A stretch of DNA of 6,163 nt, taken from NCBI GenBank assembly GCA_937888925.1, contig CALARM010000380.1:1-6163 (forward strand), written 5' to 3'. This DNA is from an uncultured Synergistia bacterium. Its GTDB lineage: Bacteria; Eremiobacterota; SpSt-956; JAKJGF01. Under the pieces are notes generated by a model. That model saw nothing but the letters and a program-made list of their open reading frames with translations. It did no database searches and was not told the DNA's origin. A program made the position numbers and the translations under genes. Below, piece by piece: positions 1 through 6,065 of the stretch. Position 1 is the stretch's first letter. Each line of letters opens with the position of its first letter.

Positions 1-59
1 TTTAAGCTGTTAAGTTCAGTCAAGCAATTTCTTAATAATCATCTTTTTATATTATTGAA

Positions 60-701
60 TTAATAATTATTTCTGGGATATACTGAGGTAAATACTTCTA
101 TAGAGGTTTTAATTTTACCTGCATCAAAATCCTGTTCATAAGGTAACTTTCTATCTCCTATATTTCTTGCACAGATGAGTTTTATATTTATTAAATCTCC
201 CGTTTCGGTTATTTCAAATTTTTCCACACTTTTTGCCATAATTTTTGCATCTTTATTTATAGTGAAATCAACATTTTCCGTATACAATACGGGCTTTTTT
301 GATATGCCAGCAACCGGATGAGTTATTTTTTTTCTGTAAAGAATTTTAAATTTTCCATCATCTTTACAAAAATACATTATATAGGCATTCCATAAAGGAG
401 TTCTTGTTATTCTGTCTATTTTAAATTCTCCTTTTTCATTCATCGCAGAATCAAAGGCTATATAATTCAGATTATTATCAAATACGCAGGAATAGCGACA
501 TGATAACTTTAAATCTGATTTTAGCCTCTCCATTGTTACATGGGCTGAATTCTGTACATCTGAAGTTGTCTCCCCTATCTGCCAGCTTTTTAATCCTATA
601 TTTAGAAGAGCAAAAACTGTAGCCATTATTAGAGAAAATATTGTAACACTCATTATTATTTCAAGTAATGTATGGCCTTTTCTTTTTGAGAATTTTATCA
701 T
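60..701 (-). CDS. PilW/GspJ-like minor pilin (pseudopilin) precursor
   Basis: Predicted 213-residue prepilin, exported and inserted in the inner membrane, then assembled as a minor subunit of a type IV pilus or type II secretion pseudopilus. The class III leader MIKFSKRKG is cut after Gly9. The mature protein would start HTLLE, with the conserved Glu at mature position 5 (E14), followed by a hydrophobic helix to about residue 34. His at mature +1 is unusual, since Phe, Met or Leu are common. The amphipathic stretch from about 40 to 66 (QNSAHVTMERLKSDL), the PLWNAYIMYF segment (102-111) and the C-terminal VYPRN are the pattern I associate with PilW/GspJ proteins. The start is ATG at 699-701; a G-rich element (AAGGGG) lies about 13 bases upstream, farther than ideal. 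It is the last gene of the minor-pilin cluster but lies beyond an intrinsic terminator, so it may be transcribed separately. PilW versus GspJ cannot be decided here. Confidence 0.85.
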   Translation of the reverse strand: MIKFSKRKGHTLLEIIMSVTIFSLIMATVFALLNIGLKSWQIGETTSDVQNSAHVTMERLKSDLKLSCRYSCVFDNNLNYIAFDSAMNEKGEFKIDRITRTPLWNAYIMYFCKDDGKFKILYRKKITHPVAGISKKPVLYTENVDFTINKDAKIMAKSVEKFEITETGDLINIKLICARNIGDRKLPYEQDFDAGKIKTSIEVFTSVYPRNNY

Positions 702-743
702 TATTTTATGAGAACCCCTTTTTATATTAAATACTAACAGGCA

Positions 744-758
744 TGACCGATTTGGTCA
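744..758. promoter_or_regulatory. Near-palindrome upstream of the PilW/GspJ-like gene, possible operator
   Basis: TGACC and GGTCA arms of five bases flank a five-base centre (GATTT). The site lies about 43 bases upstream of the start codon at 701, where a promoter for that gene would be expected. No convincing -35/-10 pair accompanies it; the best minus-strand hexamers are TTGTGA (756-761) and TAGTAT (731-736) with a poor 19-base spacing. The operator role is inferred from position and symmetry only. Confidence 0.25.
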
Positions 759-784
759 CAACAAAGAATGAGAATTTGTTTCTT

Positions 785-805
785 CCGTCACGCGTTACGC
801 GTTAT
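785..805 (-). repeat. Three-unit heptanucleotide tandem repeat, consensus GTRAYGS
   Basis: Read on the minus strand, this is ATAACGC, GTAACGC, GTGACGG: three consecutive seven-base units. A related repeat of four units lies at 3427-3454 on the plus strand. The block sits between ATGAGAAT (768-775) and its reverse complement ATTCTCAT (807-814), so the whole could fold as a stem of eight pairs with the heptads in the loop. It is G+C-rich compared with its AT-rich surroundings. Such short tandem heptads resemble those described in cyanobacterial intergenic DNA; their function is unknown. Confidence 0.6.
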
Positions 806-815
806 GATTCTCATA

Positions 816-868
816 TAAAAAAGTGAGAGCTATGAGACAAAAAGACATTTCAATCTCTCACTTTTTTA
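816..868 (-). terminator. Intrinsic terminator after the PilV/GspI-like gene
   Basis: Bases 816-829 and 855-868 form a perfect 14-base inverted repeat (core CTCTCACTTTTTT against AAAAAAGTGAGAG) around a 25-base loop. Read on the minus strand, the stem ends in a run of six T, the usual signature of a Rho-independent terminator. The upstream arm includes the TAA stop of the 866-1297 gene. The A-tract/T-tract symmetry means it could work in either direction. The long loop is atypical and could reduce efficiency. Confidence 0.7.
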
Positions 869-1297
869 AAGATTAGGTTCAGTATAAATATAACTCCCAA
901 TAGTGATACTTCTTTTTCCCTGTTCTTTCATTGCTTCCCAGCTTATATTAAGTTTTACCTTTATGAGACTTTTCCCATCGGAAATATTTAAAGCGTTCAA
1001 ATGAGGTTTATATATTACCTGGGTTATCACTTCCATATGGTAGTTTATATTATTCTGTACAAGAGAAAAATTACTGATATTATTCAGGCCGTAATCATTT
1101 TTTATTATCTCATAAGTAGCTCTTCTCATTTTTTCAAGCTGCTGTTCTCCAAGACTGTATCCAGGTATGAGAGCCTGATTTTTCTTTAAAGCTACAAGAC
1201 CTTTCGCAAAAAATCCTGCCGTACTTATGATCAAAATTCCTGCTATAGCTATGGTAACTACCAGTTCTGACAGTGTTAATCCTTTACTACATCTCAT
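866..1297 (-). CDS. PilV/GspI-like minor pilin (pseudopilin) precursor
   Basis: Predicted 143-residue prepilin. The very short leader MRCSKG is cut after Gly6, giving mature LTLSE with the conserved Glu at position 5 (E11). A transmembrane/assembly helix runs from about 7 to 30. The YSLGEQQLEKMRRA segment (47-60) after the helix and the C-terminal strand pattern (VKLNISWEAM... RSITIGSYIY, about 113-138) match the usual layout of PilV and GspI proteins. The start ATG (1295-1297) lies inside the end of the upstream PilX-like gene, overlapping by 11 bases in another frame. I see no clear Shine-Dalgarno sequence, so translational coupling is likely. Its stop codon is part of a terminator stem. 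It probably works as a minor subunit with the two neighbouring pilin-like proteins; choosing between pilus and secretion pseudopilus needs genes outside the window. Confidence 0.85.
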   Translation of the reverse strand: MRCSKGLTLSELVVTIAIAGILIISTAGFFAKGLVALKKNQALIPGYSLGEQQLEKMRRATYEIIKNDYGLNNISNFSLVQNNINYHMEVITQVIYKPHLNALNISDGKSLIKVKLNISWEAMKEQGKRSITIGSYIYTEPNL

Positions 1298-3164
1298 AAT
1301 AACATTTTACTTTCACAGGGAATGAATAGTTATAACCGGTTGCTTCTTCTAACAGTCTGGTATAACCGTTGTAATTCCTGAAAAGAACATCTTTTTTCGG
1401 AAGCCGTAATTTTATGCTTACAGGATAGGCACCGCCAATGGTTAAATCATCACTTTTATTCATATCTCCGGAATATATGGCTACACCCATGTTTGGTCTC
1501 GGTTGCTGGGGAAGTTTTCCAACAGGAGCACTTGTTATGTCAATAGGTGGCTTCATAATTACATCATCCTGAGAATAAAGAAGTCCGTAGAAATGAATTG
1601 TCTCCTGCTCTATTGACGATATGTTTATTGTGAGATCATCTGTACTTAACAATGCAAGAGCACCGTAATTTTTGTCTAATTTTGCAGATAAAGTCCCATC
1701 ACAGAGAATTGTACCTGTCCCTATTATCTGTCCGTCAAATGATGTATTACAGTTTGAATATATTGTAGTAAATTCCGGATCACCTGTCCCCGGTCCACCG
1801 CTTCCCTGTGAAATTTTGACGCCGTTATCATTTCCGCCACCTGTACCATTTATCATATCTAAAGTATCAACTGGCCCCAGTCTTATCAGGGGATTTGCAT
1901 ATGATATATCTTCTTCATGAATTTGTGTCATGCCATTATTACCTGTTACATATTCACCTGTAAGACCGGCCCCTGTCCCTGTTGACGTTATATCACCTGT
2001 TGACGCTTCAATTACTTCGTCTCCTTCTATTACAGGTATAGCAGGGAAATCTGCTGCAGCAATATTTGCAGGAACGCTATTTTCCTGTGTTCTTCTGTTA
2101 TTGTAATTACCAAATGTTATATTGAAATTCCTGACTGAACCTTCCGGATTTACCAGTATATCTTTTTTTATTATAACATCTCCTGAATCTAAATCTATAT
2201 CAAACCATTCATCTCTCTCGTGTATACTTCCGTCAGGATAGGTCATACTATATGCATAACCTGTAAATGTTTTTTTATCACTGGCTTCTTTACTATCTTC
2301 ATATAAAGCTTCCCTGTTTACTGTGTAAACTCCCGGTTTTAATATTTCTATAGATGATGAAGTTCCTGTCCCCCGTGCAATCATATCTTTTATATCAAGA
2401 TATCCCTGTGGTAATTTGCTGCTGCCCTGAATAGATGATGTAGTATCGGCATCGAAGTTTACCGAAAGAGGCCTGTTTATTATTCCAGGTGTACTTATTA
2501 CACCTTTTATATAGCCTTTACTTTCCGGATCGATATGTCCCATAGAGACTTCCATATTATGTCCGGATGTAATAAAGGAAATACTTGGTATTTCATCATC
2601 TACATAATTTGACTGTATCTGTCCGCCTTTATCTTTTGTGCCGGGATCCATATAAAGTTTGGGATCATCTATAAGTATAGGGCCTTCTGAAGATACATGT
2701 TTATCAAAAAAATCACCTCTTACAAGTTGAACTGTATAGTATTTACTTAATTTGTTTCTGTTATTCTGGTCCATTACAGTGGCTTTTATGATAATTTCTG
2801 CCGTATATGGCGGTACCACAGTTCCAGCAGGTTCAGTATTTCTTGCTGCTGATATTATTTTTGTAAGATTATTAATTGAACAATAATCTTCAGATGGATT
2901 AAAGGTTATATAAAATTTACCTTTAATATCATTCAATGTATGTTCTCCATTTTCTGCCCATGCAGGATTTTCATTTAATTTATAAGTTACATAGGCTATA
3001 CCTGCCTCCGCTATCTGTCCGAGCATTACTCTGGTGGCATTATTTGCGGCAAAGGTCTGACTTCCTGTTACGATAGTACCGAAGGCTGATATAAACATAA
3101 CGAGAATGACCATGATTAATAATATACTTATTAAGGCTATACCTTTTTTTGACACATTTAACAT
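1287..3164 (-). CDS. Large PilX/GspK-like pilus assembly protein
   Basis: Predicted 625-residue membrane-anchored protein. After MLNVSKKG comes a hydrophobic helix (about 9-33, IALISILLIMVILVMFISA), then QIAEAGIAYVTYKL (50-63), the AEAGI motif typical of PilX-type N-termini. Mature position 5 is Ser, not Glu; GspK, which sits at the pseudopilus tip, also lacks this Glu. The remainder is a large extracytoplasmic region. About 386-465 is rich in Gly, Thr and Ser. About 478-580 has alternating short strands (GALALLSTDDLTINI, IHFYGLLYSQDDVIM, MGVAIYSGD) like the repeated 'G-x-L-V-x-GDL-x-I' pattern found in many PilX-like proteins, probably a beta-helical fold. It is much longer than classical PilX (under 200 residues) or GspK (about 330). 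The start is fixed by AAAGGAAG eight bases upstream. It is the first gene of the cluster. Confidence 0.8.
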   Translation of the reverse strand: MLNVSKKGIALISILLIMVILVMFISAFGTIVTGSQTFAANNATRVMLGQIAEAGIAYVTYKLNENPAWAENGEHTLNDIKGKFYITFNPSEDYCSINNLTKIISAARNTEPAGTVVPPYTAEIIIKATVMDQNNRNKLSKYYTVQLVRGDFFDKHVSSEGPILIDDPKLYMDPGTKDKGGQIQSNYVDDEIPSISFITSGHNMEVSMGHIDPESKGYIKGVISTPGIINRPLSVNFDADTTSSIQGSSKLPQGYLDIKDMIARGTGTSSSIEILKPGVYTVNREALYEDSKEASDKKTFTGYAYSMTYPDGSIHERDEWFDIDLDSGDVIIKKDILVNPEGSVRNFNITFGNYNNRRTQENSVPANIAAADFPAIPVIEGDEVIEASTGDITSTGTGAGLTGEYVTGNNGMTQIHEEDISYANPLIRLGPVDTLDMINGTGGGNDNGVKISQGSGGPGTGDPEFTTIYSNCNTSFDGQIIGTGTILCDGTLSAKLDKNYGALALLSTDDLTINISSIEQETIHFYGLLYSQDDVIMKPPIDITSAPVGKLPQQPRPNMGVAIYSGDMNKSDDLTIGGAYPVSIKLRLPKKDVLFRNYNGYTRLLEEATGYNYSFPVKVKCYYEM

Positions 3165-3170
3165 ACATTT

Positions 3171-3180
3171 ATCTTCCTTT
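3171..3180 (-). promoter_or_regulatory. Shine-Dalgarno for the PilX/GspK-like gene
   Basis: On the minus strand AAAGGAAG lies eight bases ahead of the ATG at 3162-3164. This supports that start over the out-of-frame ATG at 3166-3168. It is the clearest ribosome binding site of the four main genes. Confidence 0.65.
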
Positions 3181-3260
3181 CTTTTTTTTATATTATTCCC
3201 ATATTAAGTTTATTCTTTACTGTAACAGGGAAGAATAACTTATTGAGCCTATATATAAAT

Positions 3261-3289
3261 ATTATCACAGAAAATATTATATTTGTAAA
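3261..3289 (-). promoter_or_regulatory. Candidate sigma-70-type promoter for the pilin cluster
   Basis: On the minus strand, TTTACA (3284-3289) and GATAAT (3261-3266) are separated by 17 bases, each one mismatch from consensus. The predicted start of transcription is near 3254, leaving a leader of about 90 bases before the PilX/GspK-like gene. AT-rich DNA gives many chance matches, so confidence is moderate. Confidence 0.45.
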
Positions 3290-3426
3290 TAGTTTTTATA
3301 AATAAAAAAAAGTTTATTGTAAATTTACTTGTTTTTTACAGAATTAGAATTAATATTTTCTCCATAAGATTTAATTTTCTGTTATAATTATAGTGTATTT
3401 CATAACTTATAGAATTCAAATAATTC

Positions 3427-3454
3427 GTGATGGGTAATGCGTAATGGGTAATGG
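3427..3454 (+). repeat. Four-unit heptanucleotide tandem repeat, consensus GTRAYGS
   Basis: The units are GTGATGG, GTAATGC, GTAATGG and GTAATGG, consecutive and differing only at positions 3 and 7. The same unit with C for T at position 5 is repeated on the opposite strand at 785-805. The block is flanked by an imperfect direct repeat, TTCAAATAAT at 3415-3424 and TTCAAATCAT at 3467-3476 (nine of ten identical), which could be a trace of insertion or chance. It does not code for protein in any obvious frame. Confidence 0.65.
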
Positions 3455-3562
3455 GTTTTTACCTTCTTCAAATCATGCATCATGATGTTATTAATTATAA
3501 AATGTTGTGAAATTAACTATAAACATATCTGAAGATTACAGAATTTTGTAAAAAAATTTTCC

Positions 3563-3591
3563 TTGTTATACATCTATAATATAATTATATA
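3563..3591 (+). promoter_or_regulatory. Candidate promoter of the HEAT-repeat gene
   Basis: TTGTTA (3563-3568) and TATATA (3586-3591) are separated by 17 bases, placing the transcription start near 3598, about 40 bases before the ATG at 3639. The -10 hexamer lies inside the left arm of the inverted repeat at 3583-3626, so a factor binding the repeat could control this promoter. An alternative -10, TATAAT at 3575-3580, has no suitable -35. Confidence 0.4.
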
Positions 3592-3626
3592 GATTGTTAT
3601 TCTATATAATTAAAATCTATATAATT
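3583..3626. repeat. Inverted/direct repeat set ahead of the HEAT-repeat gene
   Basis: AATTATATAGATT (3583-3595) is the exact reverse complement of AATCTATATAATT (3614-3626): 13 bases with an 18-base spacer. The spacer holds another copy, TCTATATAATT (3601-3611), identical to 3616-3626 and 15 bases from it. The left arm can thus pair with either of two right arms, giving two mutually exclusive hairpins, or three half-sites for a DNA-binding protein. The arms are A+T only apart from one G or C, which lowers the weight of the symmetry. Confidence 0.5.
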
Positions 3627-3638
3627 TCAATATATATT

Positions 3639-5708
3639 ATGCTTAAGAATTTATATAAAAATTTTATAAGAAAATTTACTATTCCCGCATCTATAAAACT
3701 TCTTGAAGATCCGTCACAGGATGTAATGGAAAAGGCTTTCTATTCTCTTGTAACAGAAGGTAATGAAGCTATAAGATTTCTTGAACCATATCTGAAGGAT
3801 AAAAGAAAAATTGTCGGAAAAGCTTTTGATGATGACAATACGGTATTTACCCGTTCAAATAAAACTCAAAGGGAGATTATAGCAGAGATACTTTCTATGA
3901 TAGGCACAGAAGAAGGAGTGAGAAGTCTTATAAATGCAACCTGTCCTGATGATATCCCGTGGCAGAGATTTCTCCAGAAAAAAATTGCTTCTACCGGCGA
4001 CATTGCTTTACTTCCTCTGTTTCATGCTCTTCATACGGGAGAAAGAGATAAACAGCTTCTTTCTGCAGAAGTTCTGGGACTTATGGGAAATAAAAAAGCC
4101 CTTTCTCCTTTACTTAAAGCTCTCCCCTGTTCGGAACACAGGGTCAGGGTAGCAATTATAGATTCTCTCGGCCAGCTCAGAGCTCCTGAAGCAATAGATC
4201 CTCTTTTAGATTTACTCGGCGGACAATGTAATGAAATAGAAAAAAATACAATAAAATTTGCCATGTCGGAAATAGGTTCTCCCGCTGTAGATAAGTTGCT
4301 TTTATCTCTTAATGCGACAGATCTTACATTTAAAAAATCAATCATAGAAATTCTCGGGAATATAAATGATAATAGAATAGCTCCTGCTCTTATGGAATAC
4401 CTCAGGTTTAAAGATGATAAAATTTCTTCTGCTGCAATTTACTCTGTCGGTAAAAAAACTGAAGCATTGAATTTAATTCTGGAAGGCCTTGAAGACAGTG
4501 ATCCTTATTTTCGTATGAACTGTGCATCTGTTCTTGGCAAAATGATTTCCCTTGGCAGTGTGGACGCATTGATTAAAGCCTGCGGGGATGAGAATGAGTC
4601 TGTCGCCAGAAATGCTATAAGAGCCCTTGGTGAAACAGGTTCGGATCTGGCAAGAGATAATCTTATGAAATTACTGAAAAGCAATAATTATTACCATGGA
4701 AAAACAGTAATGGAAACCCTTGCCAGGATGAGTGACAGAGCAGTTCCTCCTCTTATAAATGCCCTGTCAGACAGAGATTTTGCTGTGAGAGAGAGGGCTT
4801 CATATTCTCTTTCTAAAATAGGTCAGAGAGCTATAATTCCTTTACTTGAAGCAGTCAGATACAGAAAAGAACTGAAGGAGTGTGTCCGTAAAATATTTAA
4901 AGAAATAGGTCCTCCTGTAATTCCCTGTGTAATGAAATTTCTTTCTGAAAAAGATGAAGATTTATTTGAATTTGCTTCTCATGTTCTTTCAGATCAGGGT
5001 GAATCTTCTCTCGGCCCTCTTCAGAAATTATTTTTTGATTCCCCTCACTGGCCTGTAAAAAAGAGGGCAGGTCATGTGCTTTCTATGATAGGATTGAAAT
5101 CTCTGAATATTTTAATTAAAGGTCTTAATGATAAATCTATGAGAGAATTTTCGTCTCATCTTATTTCCTCTATAGGTCCTTCTGTTATAAACCCTCTTAC
5201 AGAATCTTTTGAAAAGGTAATTTATCCTGAATATATATCTAAAATTTTTTCTTCCCTTGGACCTTCTGTTATTCCGGAACTGTTAAAATATATGGATAAT
5301 GAAAATGATATGATAAGAAGGTATACAGCAGACGGAATCATTCGTATGGAACTTTCTGCTGTAAAACTTCTTTCCAAAATACTGGAAGGGGAAATTCTGG
5401 AAAATAAAAGACAGAGACTGGTTTTAATAATCATAGAAATACTCAGAAATTATAAACCGGCAGATAAAAGATTATCTACAATGGAAATAGACTCCCTTCG
5501 CTCCGGCATAGAGATTTTAAGGAAATACAGAGAAAGATGCGGTTCTTCTGTAGTTACTCTTTTCGGTGTTAAATGGGGAAAATCTGCGGAAAAATTACTT
5601 ATTGAAGCAATGGATGTAAGTCCTAAAGATCTGGTTATCTTTATGGATGATGAAGATGATGGCCCTGAAGAAACATCTATAGAGATAATTGACGGACAGA
5701 CTCCTTAA
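3639..5708 (+). CDS. Large HEAT-repeat (PBS lyase-type repeat) protein
   Basis: Predicted 689-residue soluble protein without signal peptide or membrane helix, built of about 15 HEAT repeats from roughly residue 80 to 582. Clear units include LLSAEVLGLMGNKKALSPLL (140-159), VRVAIIDSLGQLRAPEAIDP (169-188), ARNAIRALGETG (323-334) and VRERASYSLSKIGQRAIIPL (383-402). Later repeats carry a shared turn, I/L-G-P-x-V-I, at about 423, 512 and 540. Residues 1-79 and 585-660 are less repetitive; an acidic tail MDDEDDGPEE follows (669-678). HEAT solenoids bind other proteins, so a scaffold or adaptor role is likely, with unknown partner; no catalytic motif is visible. I chose ATG 3639 over an in-frame TTG at 3594, which lies in the upstream repeat and would add 15 Ile/Tyr-rich residues. 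No Shine-Dalgarno sequence precedes 3639. It is divergent from the pilin cluster, which may be coincidence. Confidence 0.88.
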   Translation: MLKNLYKNFIRKFTIPASIKLLEDPSQDVMEKAFYSLVTEGNEAIRFLEPYLKDKRKIVGKAFDDDNTVFTRSNKTQREIIAEILSMIGTEEGVRSLINATCPDDIPWQRFLQKKIASTGDIALLPLFHALHTGERDKQLLSAEVLGLMGNKKALSPLLKALPCSEHRVRVAIIDSLGQLRAPEAIDPLLDLLGGQCNEIEKNTIKFAMSEIGSPAVDKLLLSLNATDLTFKKSIIEILGNINDNRIAPALMEYLRFKDDKISSAAIYSVGKKTEALNLILEGLEDSDPYFRMNCASVLGKMISLGSVDALIKACGDENESVARNAIRALGETGSDLARDNLMKLLKSNNYYHGKTVMETLARMSDRAVPPLINALSDRDFAVRERASYSLSKIGQRAIIPLLEAVRYRKELKECVRKIFKEIGPPVIPCVMKFLSEKDEDLFEFASHVLSDQGESSLGPLQKLFFDSPHWPVKKRAGHVLSMIGLKSLNILIKGLNDKSMREFSSHLISSIGPSVINPLTESFEKVIYPEYISKIFSSLGPSVIPELLKYMDNENDMIRRYTADGIIRMELSAVKLLSKILEGEILENKRQRLVLIIIEILRNYKPADKRLSTMEIDSLRSGIEILRKYRERCGSSVVTLFGVKWGKSAEKLLIEAMDVSPKDLVIFMDDEDDGPEETSIEIIDGQTP

Positions 5709-5716
5709 ATATAGTT

Positions 5717-5746
5717 TTTTCATGTGAATTATATTTTGTATATAAT
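5717..5746 (+). promoter_or_regulatory. Candidate promoter of the transporter unit
   Basis: A perfect -10 TATAAT (5741-5746) lies 18 bases after TTTTCA (5717-5722), which matches four of six -35 bases. Transcription would begin near 5752, inside the palindrome at 5751-5760, leaving a leader of over 300 bases before the transporter start at 6070. Confidence 0.4.
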
Positions 5747-5750
5747 ATGG

Positions 5751-5786
5751 TTGTATACAATGTAATGTATGTTATACAATTGTATA
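5751..5786. promoter_or_regulatory. Paired palindromes, likely repressor operator
   Basis: TTGTATACAA (5751-5760) and TATACAATTGTATA (5773-5786) are both perfect palindromes and share the half-site TTGTAT/ATACAA; their centres are 24 bases apart, about two helical turns. The first directly follows the -10 TATAAT. Efflux transporter genes are commonly repressed by a local MarR, TetR or GntR-family regulator through such sites, and TTGTATACAA resembles sites reported for GntR/FadR-type regulators. No regulator gene is in the window, so the identity of the binder is inference. Confidence 0.45.
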
Positions 5787-5973
5787 TATTTAAAGTGTAT
5801 AGATATAGAAATAAGATAAAACTAACTATAATTTAAAAAATTATTTCAGAAAATATTATACCTGTCGATATTTATTATAACAGAAAATCAGTTCCTATGG
5901 ATTATGTTACTATAGATGTGGTGGTGTGTTAATGAATGGTTTTATTAAAAAGTTCAAAAATATAGATATTAAG

Positions 5974-5979
5974 AAAGGA
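5974..5979 (+). promoter_or_regulatory. Shine-Dalgarno of the short frame 5985-6065
   Basis: AAAGGA lies five bases before the ATG at 5985, a good ribosome binding site. The transporter ATG at 6070 has none of its own, so ribosomes may reach it through this site. Confidence 0.45.
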
Positions 5980-5984
5980 ATTTT

Positions 5985-6065
5985 ATGAACATCCCTTATA
6001 GAGGTTACTGTTTATTATTGTATGGGATTTGTTTCATAAGATGTCTGTTAATCCAGATGTCCTGA
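5985..6065 (+). CDS. Short open reading frame, possible leader peptide of the transporter gene
   Basis: A 26-codon frame beginning MNIPYRGYCLLLYGICF, with AAAGGA five bases upstream. Its TGA stop (6063-6065) is four bases before the transporter ATG, an arrangement suited to translational coupling or leader-peptide control, as known for several antibiotic-resistance genes. Its start overlaps the stop of a preceding 18-codon frame (ATGA at 5985-5988). The peptide is hydrophobic, has three Cys, and matches no family I recognise. It may equally be a chance frame in decayed sequence. Confidence 0.3.
   Translation: MNIPYRGYCLLLYGICFIRCLLIQMS

Larger units (their letters stand above)
3165..3638. 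other. Divergent intergenic region between the pilin cluster and the HEAT-repeat gene
   Basis: This 474-base stretch, very rich in A+T, holds no convincing gene. It contains a candidate minus-strand promoter (3261-3289), a perfect palindrome GTAAATTTAC (3319-3328), a lone TATAAT (3383-3388) with poor -35, the four-unit heptad repeat (3427-3454), a palindrome CATCATGATG (3478-3487), a near-palindrome TTACAGAATTTTGTAA (3536-3551), and the candidate promoter and repeats listed separately ahead of the HEAT gene. The ten-base word TTACAGAATT occurs at 3336 and again at 3536. The density of symmetric words is partly expected from base composition. Confidence 0.6.

Noticed and set aside
1..59. Possible next minus-strand gene at the left edge
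   Set aside because: ATG ATT ATT AAG reads only eight codons to a stop, and a TTG-started frame running off the edge has too few codons and no Shine-Dalgarno sequence to judge.
1001..1189. Plus-strand frame opposite the PilV/GspI-like gene
   Set aside because: It is antisense to a convincing pilin gene, has no family resemblance and no ribosome binding site.
1672..1920. Plus-strand Pro-rich frame opposite the PilX/GspK-like gene
   Set aside because: Its Pro/Ser/Val composition is simply the complement of the Gly/Thr-rich stretch of the real gene.
3427..3454. Heptad block as a CRISPR array
   Set aside because: Units are seven bases long and directly abutting, with no spacers and no cas genes nearby.
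3478..3487. Palindrome CATCATGATG as an operator
   Set aside because: A single ten-base palindrome with no repeat and no adjacent promoter is not enough evidence.
3336..3545. TTACAGAATT repeated at 3336 and 3536, exactly 200 bases apart
   Set aside because: A ten-base A+T-rich word recurring once in this region is plausible by chance, and flanking sequence is not shared.
3594..3638. TTG start extending the HEAT-repeat protein by 15 residues
   Set aside because: The extension is Ile/Tyr-rich, lies wholly in the A+T inverted repeat, and overlaps the predicted transcription start; ATG 3639 gives the natural N-terminus.
3934..4345. Frames inside the HEAT gene on both strands (3934-4152 plus, 4031-4345 minus) and another at 5222-5434 minus
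   Set aside because: All lie within the continuous HEAT-repeat frame and encode no recognisable protein.
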